DNA of 24,185 bases from a virus, in IMG/VR virus record IMGVR_UViG_3300028592_000080, positions 1 through 24,185 of that record; one strand, written 5' to 3'. Made by a program: the position numbers and the translations under genes. Of the stretch, positions 1 through 5,820 are shown in pieces. The first letter of the stretch is position 1, and each line of letters starts with the position of its first letter. The notes beneath the pieces are model-generated. The model searched no databases. It was not told the origin of the DNA and saw nothing but the letters and a program-made list of their open reading frames with translations.

Positions 1-42
1 CCCGCATCTGCCATGCGTCACGGTGCCGTCACCATCGGGAAC

Positions 43-249
43 TCACAGTTGCTGCAGGAGCCAGCGCCCCCACAGGAATCCGACGACGACCATGCCGACC
101 AGCACGGCCGAGAACGCGATGGCGAGCGCCACGGCGCCCCAGGCGCTGAACCGGTGCAGCGGGTCGGGGCGTTCGAACCAATCCTTCGGGTCCGGGTCAA
201 TCTCGCGCAGCTCGTGTTTGAACCGCTCGGTCAACGGGTCGCGTGTCAT
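43..249 (-). CDS. small single-pass membrane protein, unknown function
   Basis: A 68-residue protein with a charged N-terminal half (about residues 1-32, many Asp, Glu, Arg and Pro) and one long hydrophobic segment near residues 38-62, ending in a short tail. This fits a single-pass inner-membrane protein with its N-terminus probably in the cytoplasm. The start is well supported: a strong Shine-Dalgarno GGAGGTGA lies just upstream on the minus strand (252-259). It sits 28 bases after the stop of the RecE-like nuclease on the same strand and is probably co-transcribed with it. A phage accessory or superinfection-type membrane protein is possible, but nothing in the sequence shows the function. 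Confidence 0.65.
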   Translation of the reverse strand: MTRDPLTERFKHELREIDPDPKDWFERPDPLHRFSAWGAVALAIAFSAVLVGMVVVGFLWGRWLLQQL

Positions 250-277
250 GCCTCACCTCCAGCGTCTGCGAGTCGCG

Positions 278-1213
278 TCATGCTTCACCGCCTGCCCAGC
301 GCGGCAGCGAGACGGTCTCCAGCTCCGGCGGGTAGCTCGGCCACTCGCCCATGCGCTCGCAATGCGCGTAGATCTGCAGGGCCTCGTCGTTCTGCTCCCG
401 CGCGATGCGCATGGACAGTTCGTCTAGCTCGACCACGCGGGCCGCGAACGGGTACGTCGACTCGACGAACGCGAAGATGAACCCGCACACCGGGGCGCGC
501 GTGATGGTCTCGACGCCGCGCTTGTACCAGTCCGCCTGATGGTGGTAGCCGAAGTTCGCAATCGTGCGGCGAAGCTCGGTGGTGCTGCTCGCGTTCTGCG
601 TGGTCTTCACGTCGAGCAGCATCGAGGCCGGCGACGACACGCCGTGCGAGCTGATGCCGAACCCGCGGTTCATGCAGTCCGGCCGGCACCGGCACAGCAC
701 GCCGGTCGCCTGGTCCAGCCAGTAGCCCGAGACTTCGAACTCGCCGTCGTCGAGCACCTCGCGCACGTCCGCGAGGTTGCGCAACGACGTGGCCTGGGCC
801 CGCGCGACTTCGTACTGCTTCCGGCTGATGACCTGCCGGGGCTTCGCGGCCTCGACGAACGCTTTCCACTCCTTCGAGTTCTTGTTCAACGCCGGGCCGA
901 TGGCGTAGCGGTCGTCGAACGCGAACGGTTCCAACGTGGCGCAGTGGCAGAGGGTGCCCGCGAACATCGCCGCGCTGCCCTCGCCGTCGACCTCATCGAG
1001 CATCCACGCCGGCAGCTCGATGCCGTTCAACGAGTGGTAGTGCCAGGGCGATTTCCGCAGCAGCTTGAGTCCGCTGTTCGACAGGCCAGGGCCGCGGTGG
1101 TAGTCGTGGTTCGGCAGGTCGTGCACGAACCCGAGAGGCCAGGATCGTGGTCCTGGAGGTGACGAACTTGGCGAAAAAATTACCGACGGCCTCGCTGCTT
1201 TTTCGTTCGTCAT
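278..1213 (-). CDS. RecE/exonuclease VIII-like PD-(D/E)XK nuclease
   Basis: About 311 residues. The segment with YHRGPGLSNSGLKLL followed by SPWHYH is the usual opening of phage exonuclease VIII/RecE C-terminal-like nucleases (DUF3799 type). Next come FAGTLCHCATLEP, a central CRCRPDCMN stretch, and LLDVKTTQNAS, in which the Asp and the Lys of DVKTT fit the PD-(D/E)XK active site. YHHQADWYKRGVE fits the C-terminal helix. The family degrades double-stranded DNA 5'-3' to expose strands for a RecT-type annealing partner; none is visible here. I prefer the ATG at 1213, which has GAGGA five bases upstream. An in-frame ATG lies at 1225 and a GTG at 1126. The first 30 or so residues are Ser/Pro-rich and unlike the family, so the true start could be downstream. 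Confidence 0.8.
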   Translation of the reverse strand: MTNEKAARPSVIFSPSSSPPGPRSWPLGFVHDLPNHDYHRGPGLSNSGLKLLRKSPWHYHSLNGIELPAWMLDEVDGEGSAAMFAGTLCHCATLEPFAFDDRYAIGPALNKNSKEWKAFVEAAKPRQVISRKQYEVARAQATSLRNLADVREVLDDGEFEVSGYWLDQATGVLCRCRPDCMNRGFGISSHGVSSPASMLLDVKTTQNASSTTELRRTIANFGYHHQADWYKRGVETITRAPVCGFIFAFVESTYPFAARVVELDELSMRIAREQNDEALQIYAHCERMGEWPSYPPELETVSLPRWAGGEA

Positions 1214-1334
1214 TCGCGTCCTCATGAGGTACAGGATGAAGCGGGAACGCGAGTGGGCAACTTCGCTGCAGGCCCTGTCAACGCTCGAAAAAATGGGCCT
1301 GTCGTGAGAGAGGATTTTGCGAACAACTTACTTT

Positions 1335-1352
1335 CCGCAACCTAGGTTACGG
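1335..1352. promoter_or_regulatory. candidate operator, 18-bp near-palindrome
   Basis: CCGCAACCTAGGTTACGG is its own reverse complement except for one symmetric pair of positions. Size and symmetry fit an operator for a dimeric helix-turn-helix repressor or Cro protein. The half-site CCGCAAC recurs at 1415-1421 and 1430-1436, and inverted at 1473-1479. Confidence 0.55.
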
Positions 1353-1430
1353 ACCGAAGGCAGGTCGTTTTTCGTTGCCGCACCAATGGCCGATGTGGTC
1401 GTTGGAAGGTCTTGCCGCAACAAGTTCCTC

Positions 1431-1443
1431 CGCAACTATTGCG
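1431..1443. promoter_or_regulatory. candidate operator, CGCAA-CTA-TTGCG
   Basis: A perfect inverted repeat of five bases around a three-base spacer, using the same half-site as the palindrome at 1335-1352. It lies about 90 bases upstream of the Cro-like gene, consistent with a second operator. Confidence 0.45.
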
Positions 1444-1473
1444 TCACGCGGATGCAGAAGTTCGACGGCTCTG

Positions 1474-1502
1474 TTGCGGAAAAAAAATCTTGAGCGTTCA
1501 AT
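1474..1502 (+). promoter_or_regulatory. candidate rightward early promoter
   Basis: TTGCGG, a 17-base spacer, then TTCAAT form a weak sigma70-like promoter placed 30 bases before the Cro-like start. The -35 overlaps an inverted copy of the operator half-site (GTTGCGG, 1473-1479), which would let a bound regulator block polymerase. Each hexamer matches only part of the consensus. Confidence 0.35.
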
Positions 1503-1531
1503 TGGTCCCCCCATTCGTCAGGGCAGAGAAC

Positions 1532-1903
1532 ATGAAAAAAACCATCGCGATGAAGCTCCTCGGGCCGACAGCCGACGACGTGGCTCGGCGTGTCGGATGC
1601 ACTGGCGCTGCGGTGCGCAAGTGGCCCAGCGAGCTGCCGTCACGGCTCGTCGATCGCGTCATCGCCGCCTCGGTGCGCGAGCACTTCACGCACCGGCCCG
1701 CCGCGGGCCTCACGGGCAACGTGAGCCTGCATCCCGACCTGTTCGCGTACCTGTGGCACGAGGCGCTCATGGCACGCGTCGAGGAGGCAAAGCGCTGCAA
1801 CGCCGAGGCCCTCGCGGCTCGAATCGCCAACCGGCGCAAGGCGAAGTTCGCGGCGAAGTCGCAGCGGGGCACCGTCACCCAGGCCAGTCAAGAAGCGGCG
1901 TAG
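1532..1903 (+). CDS. Cro/YdaS-like helix-turn-helix regulator
   Basis: 123 residues starting at the ATG at 1532. Residues 13-46 (TADDVARRVGCTGAAVRKW, then PSELPSRLVDRVIAA) match the Cro/YdaS pattern: a short helix-turn-helix, the recognition helix ending in KW, then LP and a helix. The remaining half is Ala/Arg/Lys-rich and predicted helical, making the protein longer than a typical Cro of about 60-80 residues. The frame is open upstream to 1412, but that extension crosses the operator cluster and the conserved domain begins near 1532. It opens the rightward operon, next to the probable operators, and probably represses the divergent or its own promoter. Class is fairly sure; target is inference. 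Confidence 0.75.
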   Translation: MKKTIAMKLLGPTADDVARRVGCTGAAVRKWPSELPSRLVDRVIAASVREHFTHRPAAGLTGNVSLHPDLFAYLWHEALMARVEEAKRCNAEALAARIANRRKAKFAAKSQRGTVTQASQEAA

Positions 1904-1908
1904 GCGCC

Positions 1909-2790
1909 ATGCCCACGCGCCTCATGCGTGACGGCCTGCTGGAGAGCGAGGCCGTGCTGTCGCTCCCTCCCGAGGGCCGATGGCTCTACGTGTCGATCCT
2001 GCTGTCGGCCGACGACTACGGCCTCTTCGAGGCCACGCCCTTCAAGCTCGCCAAGCGCGGGGACGTGAAGCGCGACCACGTGCCGGCGCTGCTCAACGCG
2101 ATGGCCGACGCCGACCTCGTGCGGCTCTACCAGCCCGATGCGAGGACGCCGCGGTCGTTCGGGATCGTGACGAAGTTCGGTCAACGCATGCGTGCAGCTC
2201 GGACGAAACACCCGCTGCCTCCGCTTCACCTCGTCGCCGACCAGGGTGCTGACTATCTGAGCGAATTCAATGACTTAGCTTCCAGAATGTCAGGCACACG
2301 ACGGCAACCTGCGGGCACACGACGGCCTGAGGCGGAGGCGGAGGCGGATAGAAGCTCTCAGACTTCGTCTTCGAGCTTCCTAGACCCTTCGGACCCTTCG
2401 GGCCCTCAGGGTCTCGTCGTCTCGGCTCGCGCCGCAACGACCCGACGCACGGTTCCGAACGTTCCGACCGATGCGCTTGTCGCGTTGTGGCACGAGCACT
2501 GCGCACCGCCGCTGCCCGAGGTCGGAGTGCTCAACGAGGCACGGCGCGCAGCGCTCTCAACCCGATGGCGCGAGGTCTGCTCCTCCTCGGGCTTCGACCG
2601 CGCCGAGGGGATCGACTGGTTCCGGTGGCTGCTCGTCGAGCGCGTGAAGGCGTCCTCGTTCCTCATGGGCCACGGCAAGGCGCGCGAAAACGCGAAGCCC
2701 TGGCGCTGCACCTGGGACTGGCTCATGCGCCCGACGAACTTCGCCAAGGTCGTCGACGGCAACTACCTCGACACGCGGGGACAACGATGA
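1909..2790 (+). CDS. phage replication initiation protein (lambda O-type organisation)
   Basis: 293 residues. The N-terminus (MRDGLLESEAVLSLPPEGRW, then LYVSILLSADDYGLFE) is typical of phage replication proteins with a winged-helix DNA-binding domain (about 1-95). A low-complexity linker rich in Arg, Pro, Ser and Glu follows (about 125-175). The C-terminal region (about 183-293) carries SFLMGHGK and WRCTWDWLMRPTNFAKVVDGNY, the signature of replisome organisers that recruit the host helicase or its loader. The start at 1909 lies five bases after the regulator stop; the long upstream open frame is a shadow of that gene. The DNA encoding the linker contains direct repeats, as in the origin inside lambda O. 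No separate helicase or loader gene follows, so the host helicase machinery is probably used. Confidence 0.8.
   Translation: MPTRLMRDGLLESEAVLSLPPEGRWLYVSILLSADDYGLFEATPFKLAKRGDVKRDHVPALLNAMADADLVRLYQPDARTPRSFGIVTKFGQRMRAARTKHPLPPLHLVADQGADYLSEFNDLASRMSGTRRQPAGTRRPEAEAEADRSSQTSSSSFLDPSDPSGPQGLVVSARAATTRRTVPNVPTDALVALWHEHCAPPLPEVGVLNEARRAALSTRWREVCSSSGFDRAEGIDWFRWLLVERVKASSFLMGHGKARENAKPWRCTWDWLMRPTNFAKVVDGNYLDTRGQR
2293..2413 (+). repeat. repeat cluster inside the replication gene, candidate origin
   Basis: GGCACACGACGGC occurs at 2293-2305 and 2314-2326, 21 bases apart (two helical turns). GGCGGA is repeated in tandem around 2331-2347. GACCCTTCG occurs twice in direct tandem at 2383-2400, and GACCCT at 2392-2397 is mirrored by AGGGTC at 2408-2413. 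A less GC-rich stretch precedes the repeats at about 2250-2290. Position within an O-type gene makes this a candidate origin; the repeats could also be mere coding low complexity. Confidence 0.4.
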
Positions 2791-3242
2791 AGCAATCCGC
2801 CTACGCCAAGGCCCGCGATGCACGCATCGCCGATGAGGTCGTCGAGGACGACGTGGAGCTGCGCTGCCCGGCCTACGGGTGCCCGCATCGCTGGTCGGTG
2901 CACGGCGACCGCGGCAAGGGCTGCAGCGCGCACTACTGGTCGAATCCCGCCGACTGGCCAGCGATCACCGAGCGGCTGCTGCGCGATCAGGTCGACCGCG
3001 CGATTGAGCGCACGAACCGCGAGGCGGCGCCGGCCCGGCCGCTCACGCGTGAGGGTCGACGCTCGATCCTCGAAGGGCTGCGTGGGTTCGGTCGCCTGCC
3101 GGCCGACCCGAGGGCATGGGCCTACGCGCTGCAGGAACGGCACCGGGCCGGGGAGAAACTCACCGAGGCCGAGGTCCGCGCCTACCGCGCCGCGCTGCCG
3201 CACCGCCCTTCCCACGACTTCGACGAGGAGAACCGCGCATGA
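2787..3242 (+). CDS. conserved phage protein with Cys/His cluster, unknown function
   Basis: 151 residues; its ATG overlaps the replication gene stop (ATGA), showing translational coupling. Residues 27-51 contain a CPAYGCPHRWSVH segment followed by GCSAHYW, a C-x4-C-x-H plus later C-x2-H arrangement that could bind a zinc ion. The rest is charged and helical. I recall similar Cys/His proteins beside replication genes in phages and prophages of beta- and gamma-proteobacteria, without an assigned role. A DNA-binding or replication accessory job is suggested only by position. Confidence 0.6.
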   Translation: MKQSAYAKARDARIADEVVEDDVELRCPAYGCPHRWSVHGDRGKGCSAHYWSNPADWPAITERLLRDQVDRAIERTNREAAPARPLTREGRRSILEGLRGFGRLPADPRAWAYALQERHRAGEKLTEAEVRAYRAALPHRPSHDFDEENRA

Positions 3243-3538
3243 ACGACCACCCGAAGGATTGGGATTCGCGCCCGAAGCTGCACCTCGCGTCGGTGCACTA
3301 CGTGCTCTCGCTGACGTTCGACCGCGAGGGGGCGCCGGCCAGCTTCATCGGCTTCCAGGTCAAGCCCACGCCCGCGGTCATCGTCGATGGCCCGCCGATG
3401 ACCCGCGAGGAGGTCATCGAGGTGCTGTCGACCACGTTCCCCACCAGCCTGTTCCCGATCCTGATGGTCGACATCATCATGGCCGCGATCGGCGGTGTGC
3501 AGCAGCGCACGTTGGTCAACCCCGAGGCGCTGCCATGA
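3239..3538 (+). CDS. hypothetical early protein
   Basis: 99 residues starting at the ATG at 3239, overlapping the previous stop by four bases. No family recognised. The first half (about 17-48) alternates hydrophobic and polar residues as in a small beta-rich domain; the second half has a hydrophobic stretch near residues 66-85 (SLFPILMVDIIMAAIGG) that could be a buried helix or a short membrane segment. Tight ATGA coupling on both sides supports a real gene of the early operon. Confidence 0.55.
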   Translation: MNDHPKDWDSRPKLHLASVHYVLSLTFDREGAPASFIGFQVKPTPAVIVDGPPMTREEVIEVLSTTFPTSLFPILMVDIIMAAIGGVQQRTLVNPEALP

Positions 3539-4029
3539 GCCGCACCGCGCATCAGCTCCCGACCTTCGACGTGGGCGCGATGGCGGTGCCCGAGAACGCC
3601 GTGCGGTTCACGATCCGCGGCGAGGCCGCGAGCAAGGCGAACTCGCGCGAGCTGGTGACGGTCGGCCCGAAGGACAACCGCCGCACGCTGTTCCGCAAGT
3701 CGGACAAGGCGATCGCCTTCGAGGCCGCGGCCCTGCTGCAGATCCCGGTCGAGGCGCGGCGCATGTACGTCGGATGGGTCGGCGTCGAGATGCGCATGTT
3801 CTACGCCTCGCTGCTGCCCGACCTCGACGAGTCGATCGTGCTCGACGTGATGCAGGCCCGCTTCGCGCCGGCACCGAAGGAACGCAAGGGCAACCGGGTG
3901 CTGCTGCGGGCCGGCGTGTACCTCAACGACCGGCAGGTCTGGCACAAGCGCGTGACCCGCGGGCACGACCCGATCAGCCCACGCATCGAGATCGCGGTGT
4001 GGCCCCTGCTGCCGGAGCTGATCGCATGA
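3535..4029 (+). CDS. RusA-like Holliday junction resolvase
   Basis: 164 residues, ATG overlapping the previous stop. The N-terminus FTIRGEAASKANSREL fits the beta-strand opening of RusA-type endonucleases. DLDES at 96-100 fits the acidic DxD pair that binds metal, D132 in LNDRQVW fits the third acidic residue, and the protein closes with a PRIEIAVWP strand. RusA enzymes are dimeric nucleases that cut four-way junctions, resolving recombination or replication intermediates before packaging. The usual Asn/Lys after DLD is replaced by Glu/Ser, and about 20 basic residues separate the active-site segments, so the match is good but not textbook. Its early-operon position, with a RecE-like nuclease nearby, supports the role. 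Confidence 0.6.
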   Translation: MSRTAHQLPTFDVGAMAVPENAVRFTIRGEAASKANSRELVTVGPKDNRRTLFRKSDKAIAFEAAALLQIPVEARRMYVGWVGVEMRMFYASLLPDLDESIVLDVMQARFAPAPKERKGNRVLLRAGVYLNDRQVWHKRVTRGHDPISPRIEIAVWPLLPELIA

Positions 4030-4862
4030 GCCGCGACCCGTTCGTGATCGACGGGCCTACGTGCCTGAGCTTCTCCGGCGGGCGCACGAGCGCCTACATG
4101 CTGTGGCGCACCCTGCAGGCGAACGGCGGCCTGCCGGCCGAGGCGATCGTGAGCTTCCAGAACACGGGCAAGGAACGCGAGGAGACCCTGCGCTTCGTCG
4201 AGGAGTGCTCGCAGCGCTGGAGCGTGCCAATCGTGTGGCTGGAGTACCGCGGCACCGAGGCGAAGTTCGAACTTGTGACCTTCGAGACCGCGAGCCGCGA
4301 GGGTGAGCCCTTCGAGGCGCTCATCCGCAAGCGGCAGTACCTGCCCAACCCGGTGAAGCGCTTCTGCACGGTCGAGCTAAAGGTCCGCACGTCGCATCGT
4401 TACCTCCGCTCGATCGGCTGGACCGAGTGGGAGTCGTGGATCGGCATCCGCGCGGACGAGGCGAGGCGCTTCGCTCGAATCGGGAATCAGGATTACGGAA
4501 AGCACGAGACCCGTGACGCACCGCTCGCGCGGGCTGGCGTGACGAAGGCCGACATCGTCGCCTTCTGGCGTGCGCAGCCGTTCGACCTCGGCTTGCCGTG
4601 CCACAACGGCGAGACCCCCTGGGGCAATTGCGACCTTTGCTTCCTGAAGAACCCGAGCAAGGTCGCAAGCCTCATCGCCGAGGAGCCGCAGCGCGCCGTG
4701 TGGTGGGCCCGCATGGAGGCGATGGGGCTGGCGAGCAAGCCGAACGGCTTCCTGTTCCGCATCGACCGCCCGAGTTACGCCGACATGCTGCAGTTCGCGC
4801 ACGACCAGCGTCCGCTGTTCGCAGACGGGCAAGAAGACATCGAGTGCTTCTGCGGCGATTGA
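4026..4862 (+). CDS. PAPS-reductase-like (adenine nucleotide alpha hydrolase) protein
   Basis: 278 residues, ATG overlapping the RusA-like stop. SFSGGRTSA at 15-23 is the PP-loop nucleotide-binding motif of PAPS reductase/ATP pyrophosphatase proteins; FQNTGKEREETLRFVEEC follows as the usual second strand and helix. Cysteines at 114 (RFCTVELK), 192, 202 and 205 (CHNGE and GNCDLCFLKN), and 274 and 276 (C-terminal CFCGD) suggest an iron-sulfur or zinc site, as in the DndC branch that activates sulfur. Such genes are frequent in phage early regions, usually labelled phosphoadenosine phosphosulfate reductase, but the substrate is rarely known. No sulfate-assimilation or Dnd partner gene is here, so true PAPS reduction is unlikely; nucleic acid or nucleotide modification is a guess. 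Confidence 0.75.
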   Translation: MSRDPFVIDGPTCLSFSGGRTSAYMLWRTLQANGGLPAEAIVSFQNTGKEREETLRFVEECSQRWSVPIVWLEYRGTEAKFELVTFETASREGEPFEALIRKRQYLPNPVKRFCTVELKVRTSHRYLRSIGWTEWESWIGIRADEARRFARIGNQDYGKHETRDAPLARAGVTKADIVAFWRAQPFDLGLPCHNGETPWGNCDLCFLKNPSKVASLIAEEPQRAVWWARMEAMGLASKPNGFLFRIDRPSYADMLQFAHDQRPLFADGQEDIECFCGD

Positions 4863-4881
4863 CCACCACGAGGAGACCACC

Positions 4882-5361
4882 ATGCCAAACACGACCACGA
4901 AGAACGGCGACCCGATCACCTTCGCGTACCAGCTCAAGTCCGAGGAGGGCGTCGAGCATCAGGCGTACCCGGACCCGCTCACGAACGGCCCGCCGTGGAC
5001 CATCGGCGTGGGCCACACCGGGCCCGAGGTGAAGCCCGGCCTCGTGTGGACCGATGAGCAGATCGACGAGGCGCTGGCGAAGGACATCGAGAAGCACAAC
5101 CGCGGCGTGCTGCGCGAGTTGCCGTGGGTCACGTCGATGAACGAACCGCGGCAGGCCGTCGTCTTCGGCATGGCCTTCCAGATGGGCGTCGACGGCCTGC
5201 TCGGCTTCCGCAACACGCTGGCGAAGATGCAGAAGCGCGACTACTACGGCGCCGCGCACGGCATGCGGCAGTCCAAATGGTTCAAGCAAACCAGCGCACG
5301 CGCCGAGCGCATGGCAAAGCAGATGGAGACCGGCGAGTGGCACCTGAAGCCGGGCTTCTGA
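4882..5361 (+). CDS. endolysin, T4-type lysozyme (GH24)
   Basis: 159 residues with Shine-Dalgarno GAGGAG upstream. The catalytic triad of T4-type lysozymes is visible: E22 in SEEG, D31 in YPDPLT and T40 in PWTIGVGHT. The protein length equals that of T4 lysozyme. The enzyme cleaves the N-acetylmuramic acid to N-acetylglucosamine bond of peptidoglycan at the end of infection. There is no signal peptide or N-terminal anchor, so it must cross the membrane through a holin. The lack of a separate cell-wall-binding domain fits a Gram-negative host. It follows the early operon after 19 bases. Confidence 0.88.
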   Translation: MPNTTTKNGDPITFAYQLKSEEGVEHQAYPDPLTNGPPWTIGVGHTGPEVKPGLVWTDEQIDEALAKDIEKHNRGVLRELPWVTSMNEPRQAVVFGMAFQMGVDGLLGFRNTLAKMQKRDYYGAAHGMRQSKWFKQTSARAERMAKQMETGEWHLKPGF

Positions 5362-5371
5362 GGAGACGACC

Positions 5372-5818
5372 ATGAAACCGAAATTCACGAACCTGGGCAA
5401 AGACGACGTGGCCGTGGGCGTGACCCGCACCGGCGGATGGGTCGTCACGCTGCTGCCCTACGTGCCCGCGCTGACGTGCATCGCCAGCGAGTTCGTCACC
5501 ATGTCGACGGGCCTCTCGACCGCCGATAAGGTGCGGCGCGTGCTCACCCTGCTGCTGCAGGTCGTCTCGCTGTTCACGGGCCGCAAGCCCGACCCGCGCG
5601 AGCCGCGCCACACCGCGCGCCTGGTCGGCGAGTCGACCATCTCGCCGCCGCCTTCGACCGACCTCGTGCGCATGCGCATCGCCAACGACGGGACCGAAGA
5701 CCTGGAGGTCGTTCTCGGCGAGGCCCACGCGACCGACGTGCTCAAGGCCGGAACCGTGAAAGACTTCGTCGCGCCCGAGTGGATCGAGGTGCGGCCCACT
5801 CAACCCGCGGACCTCTGA
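5372..5818 (+). CDS. unknown protein next to endolysin, possible lysis accessory
   Basis: 148 residues with Shine-Dalgarno GAGGAG nine bases upstream of its ATG. Two hydrophobic stretches are visible near residues 22-44 (WVVTLLPYVPALTCIA) and 57-69 (VLTLLLQVVSLFTG), separated by a short polar segment. The C-terminal half (about 95-148) is beta-like and reads like a small folded domain. Position directly after an endolysin that needs a holin makes a membrane-active lysis role possible, but the hydrophobic segments are not clear transmembrane helices and the length is large for a class II holin. I do not recognise the family. Confidence 0.5.
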   Translation: MKPKFTNLGKDDVAVGVTRTGGWVVTLLPYVPALTCIASEFVTMSTGLSTADKVRRVLTLLLQVVSLFTGRKPDPREPRHTARLVGESTISPPPSTDLVRMRIANDGTEDLEVVLGEAHATDVLKAGTVKDFVAPEWIEVRPTQPADL

Positions 5819-5820
5819 CC

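Larger units (their letters stand above)
1214..1531. promoter_or_regulatory. divergent early control region
   Basis: About 318 bases with no convincing gene between the minus-strand nuclease and the plus-strand Cro-like gene. It is visibly more AT-rich than its surroundings, with several A and T runs. It holds a cluster of TTGCG/CGCAA half-sites (1317-1479), an 18-bp near-palindrome, a perfect 5-3-5 inverted repeat, and a plausible rightward promoter. On the minus strand a consensus -35 TTGACA (plus TGTCAA, 1276-1281) is present, but I see no good -10 at the expected distance. The arrangement resembles a lambdoid divergent immunity/early promoter region; that reading is inference. Confidence 0.55.

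Noticed and set aside
1159-1227. Short plus-strand frame starting at GTG behind GGAGG, encoding about 22 residues
   Set aside because: Too short, no recognised pattern, and opposite the 5' end of the nuclease gene; noted only because the Shine-Dalgarno looks good.
1276-1281. Consensus -35 TTGACA on the minus strand as a leftward promoter
   Set aside because: No acceptable -10 hexamer lies 16-18 bases downstream, so it is not reported as a promoter.
1375-1908. In-frame upstream extension of the replication protein
   Set aside because: It overlaps the Cro-like gene in another frame and the operator cluster; the conserved domain begins at the ATG at 1909.
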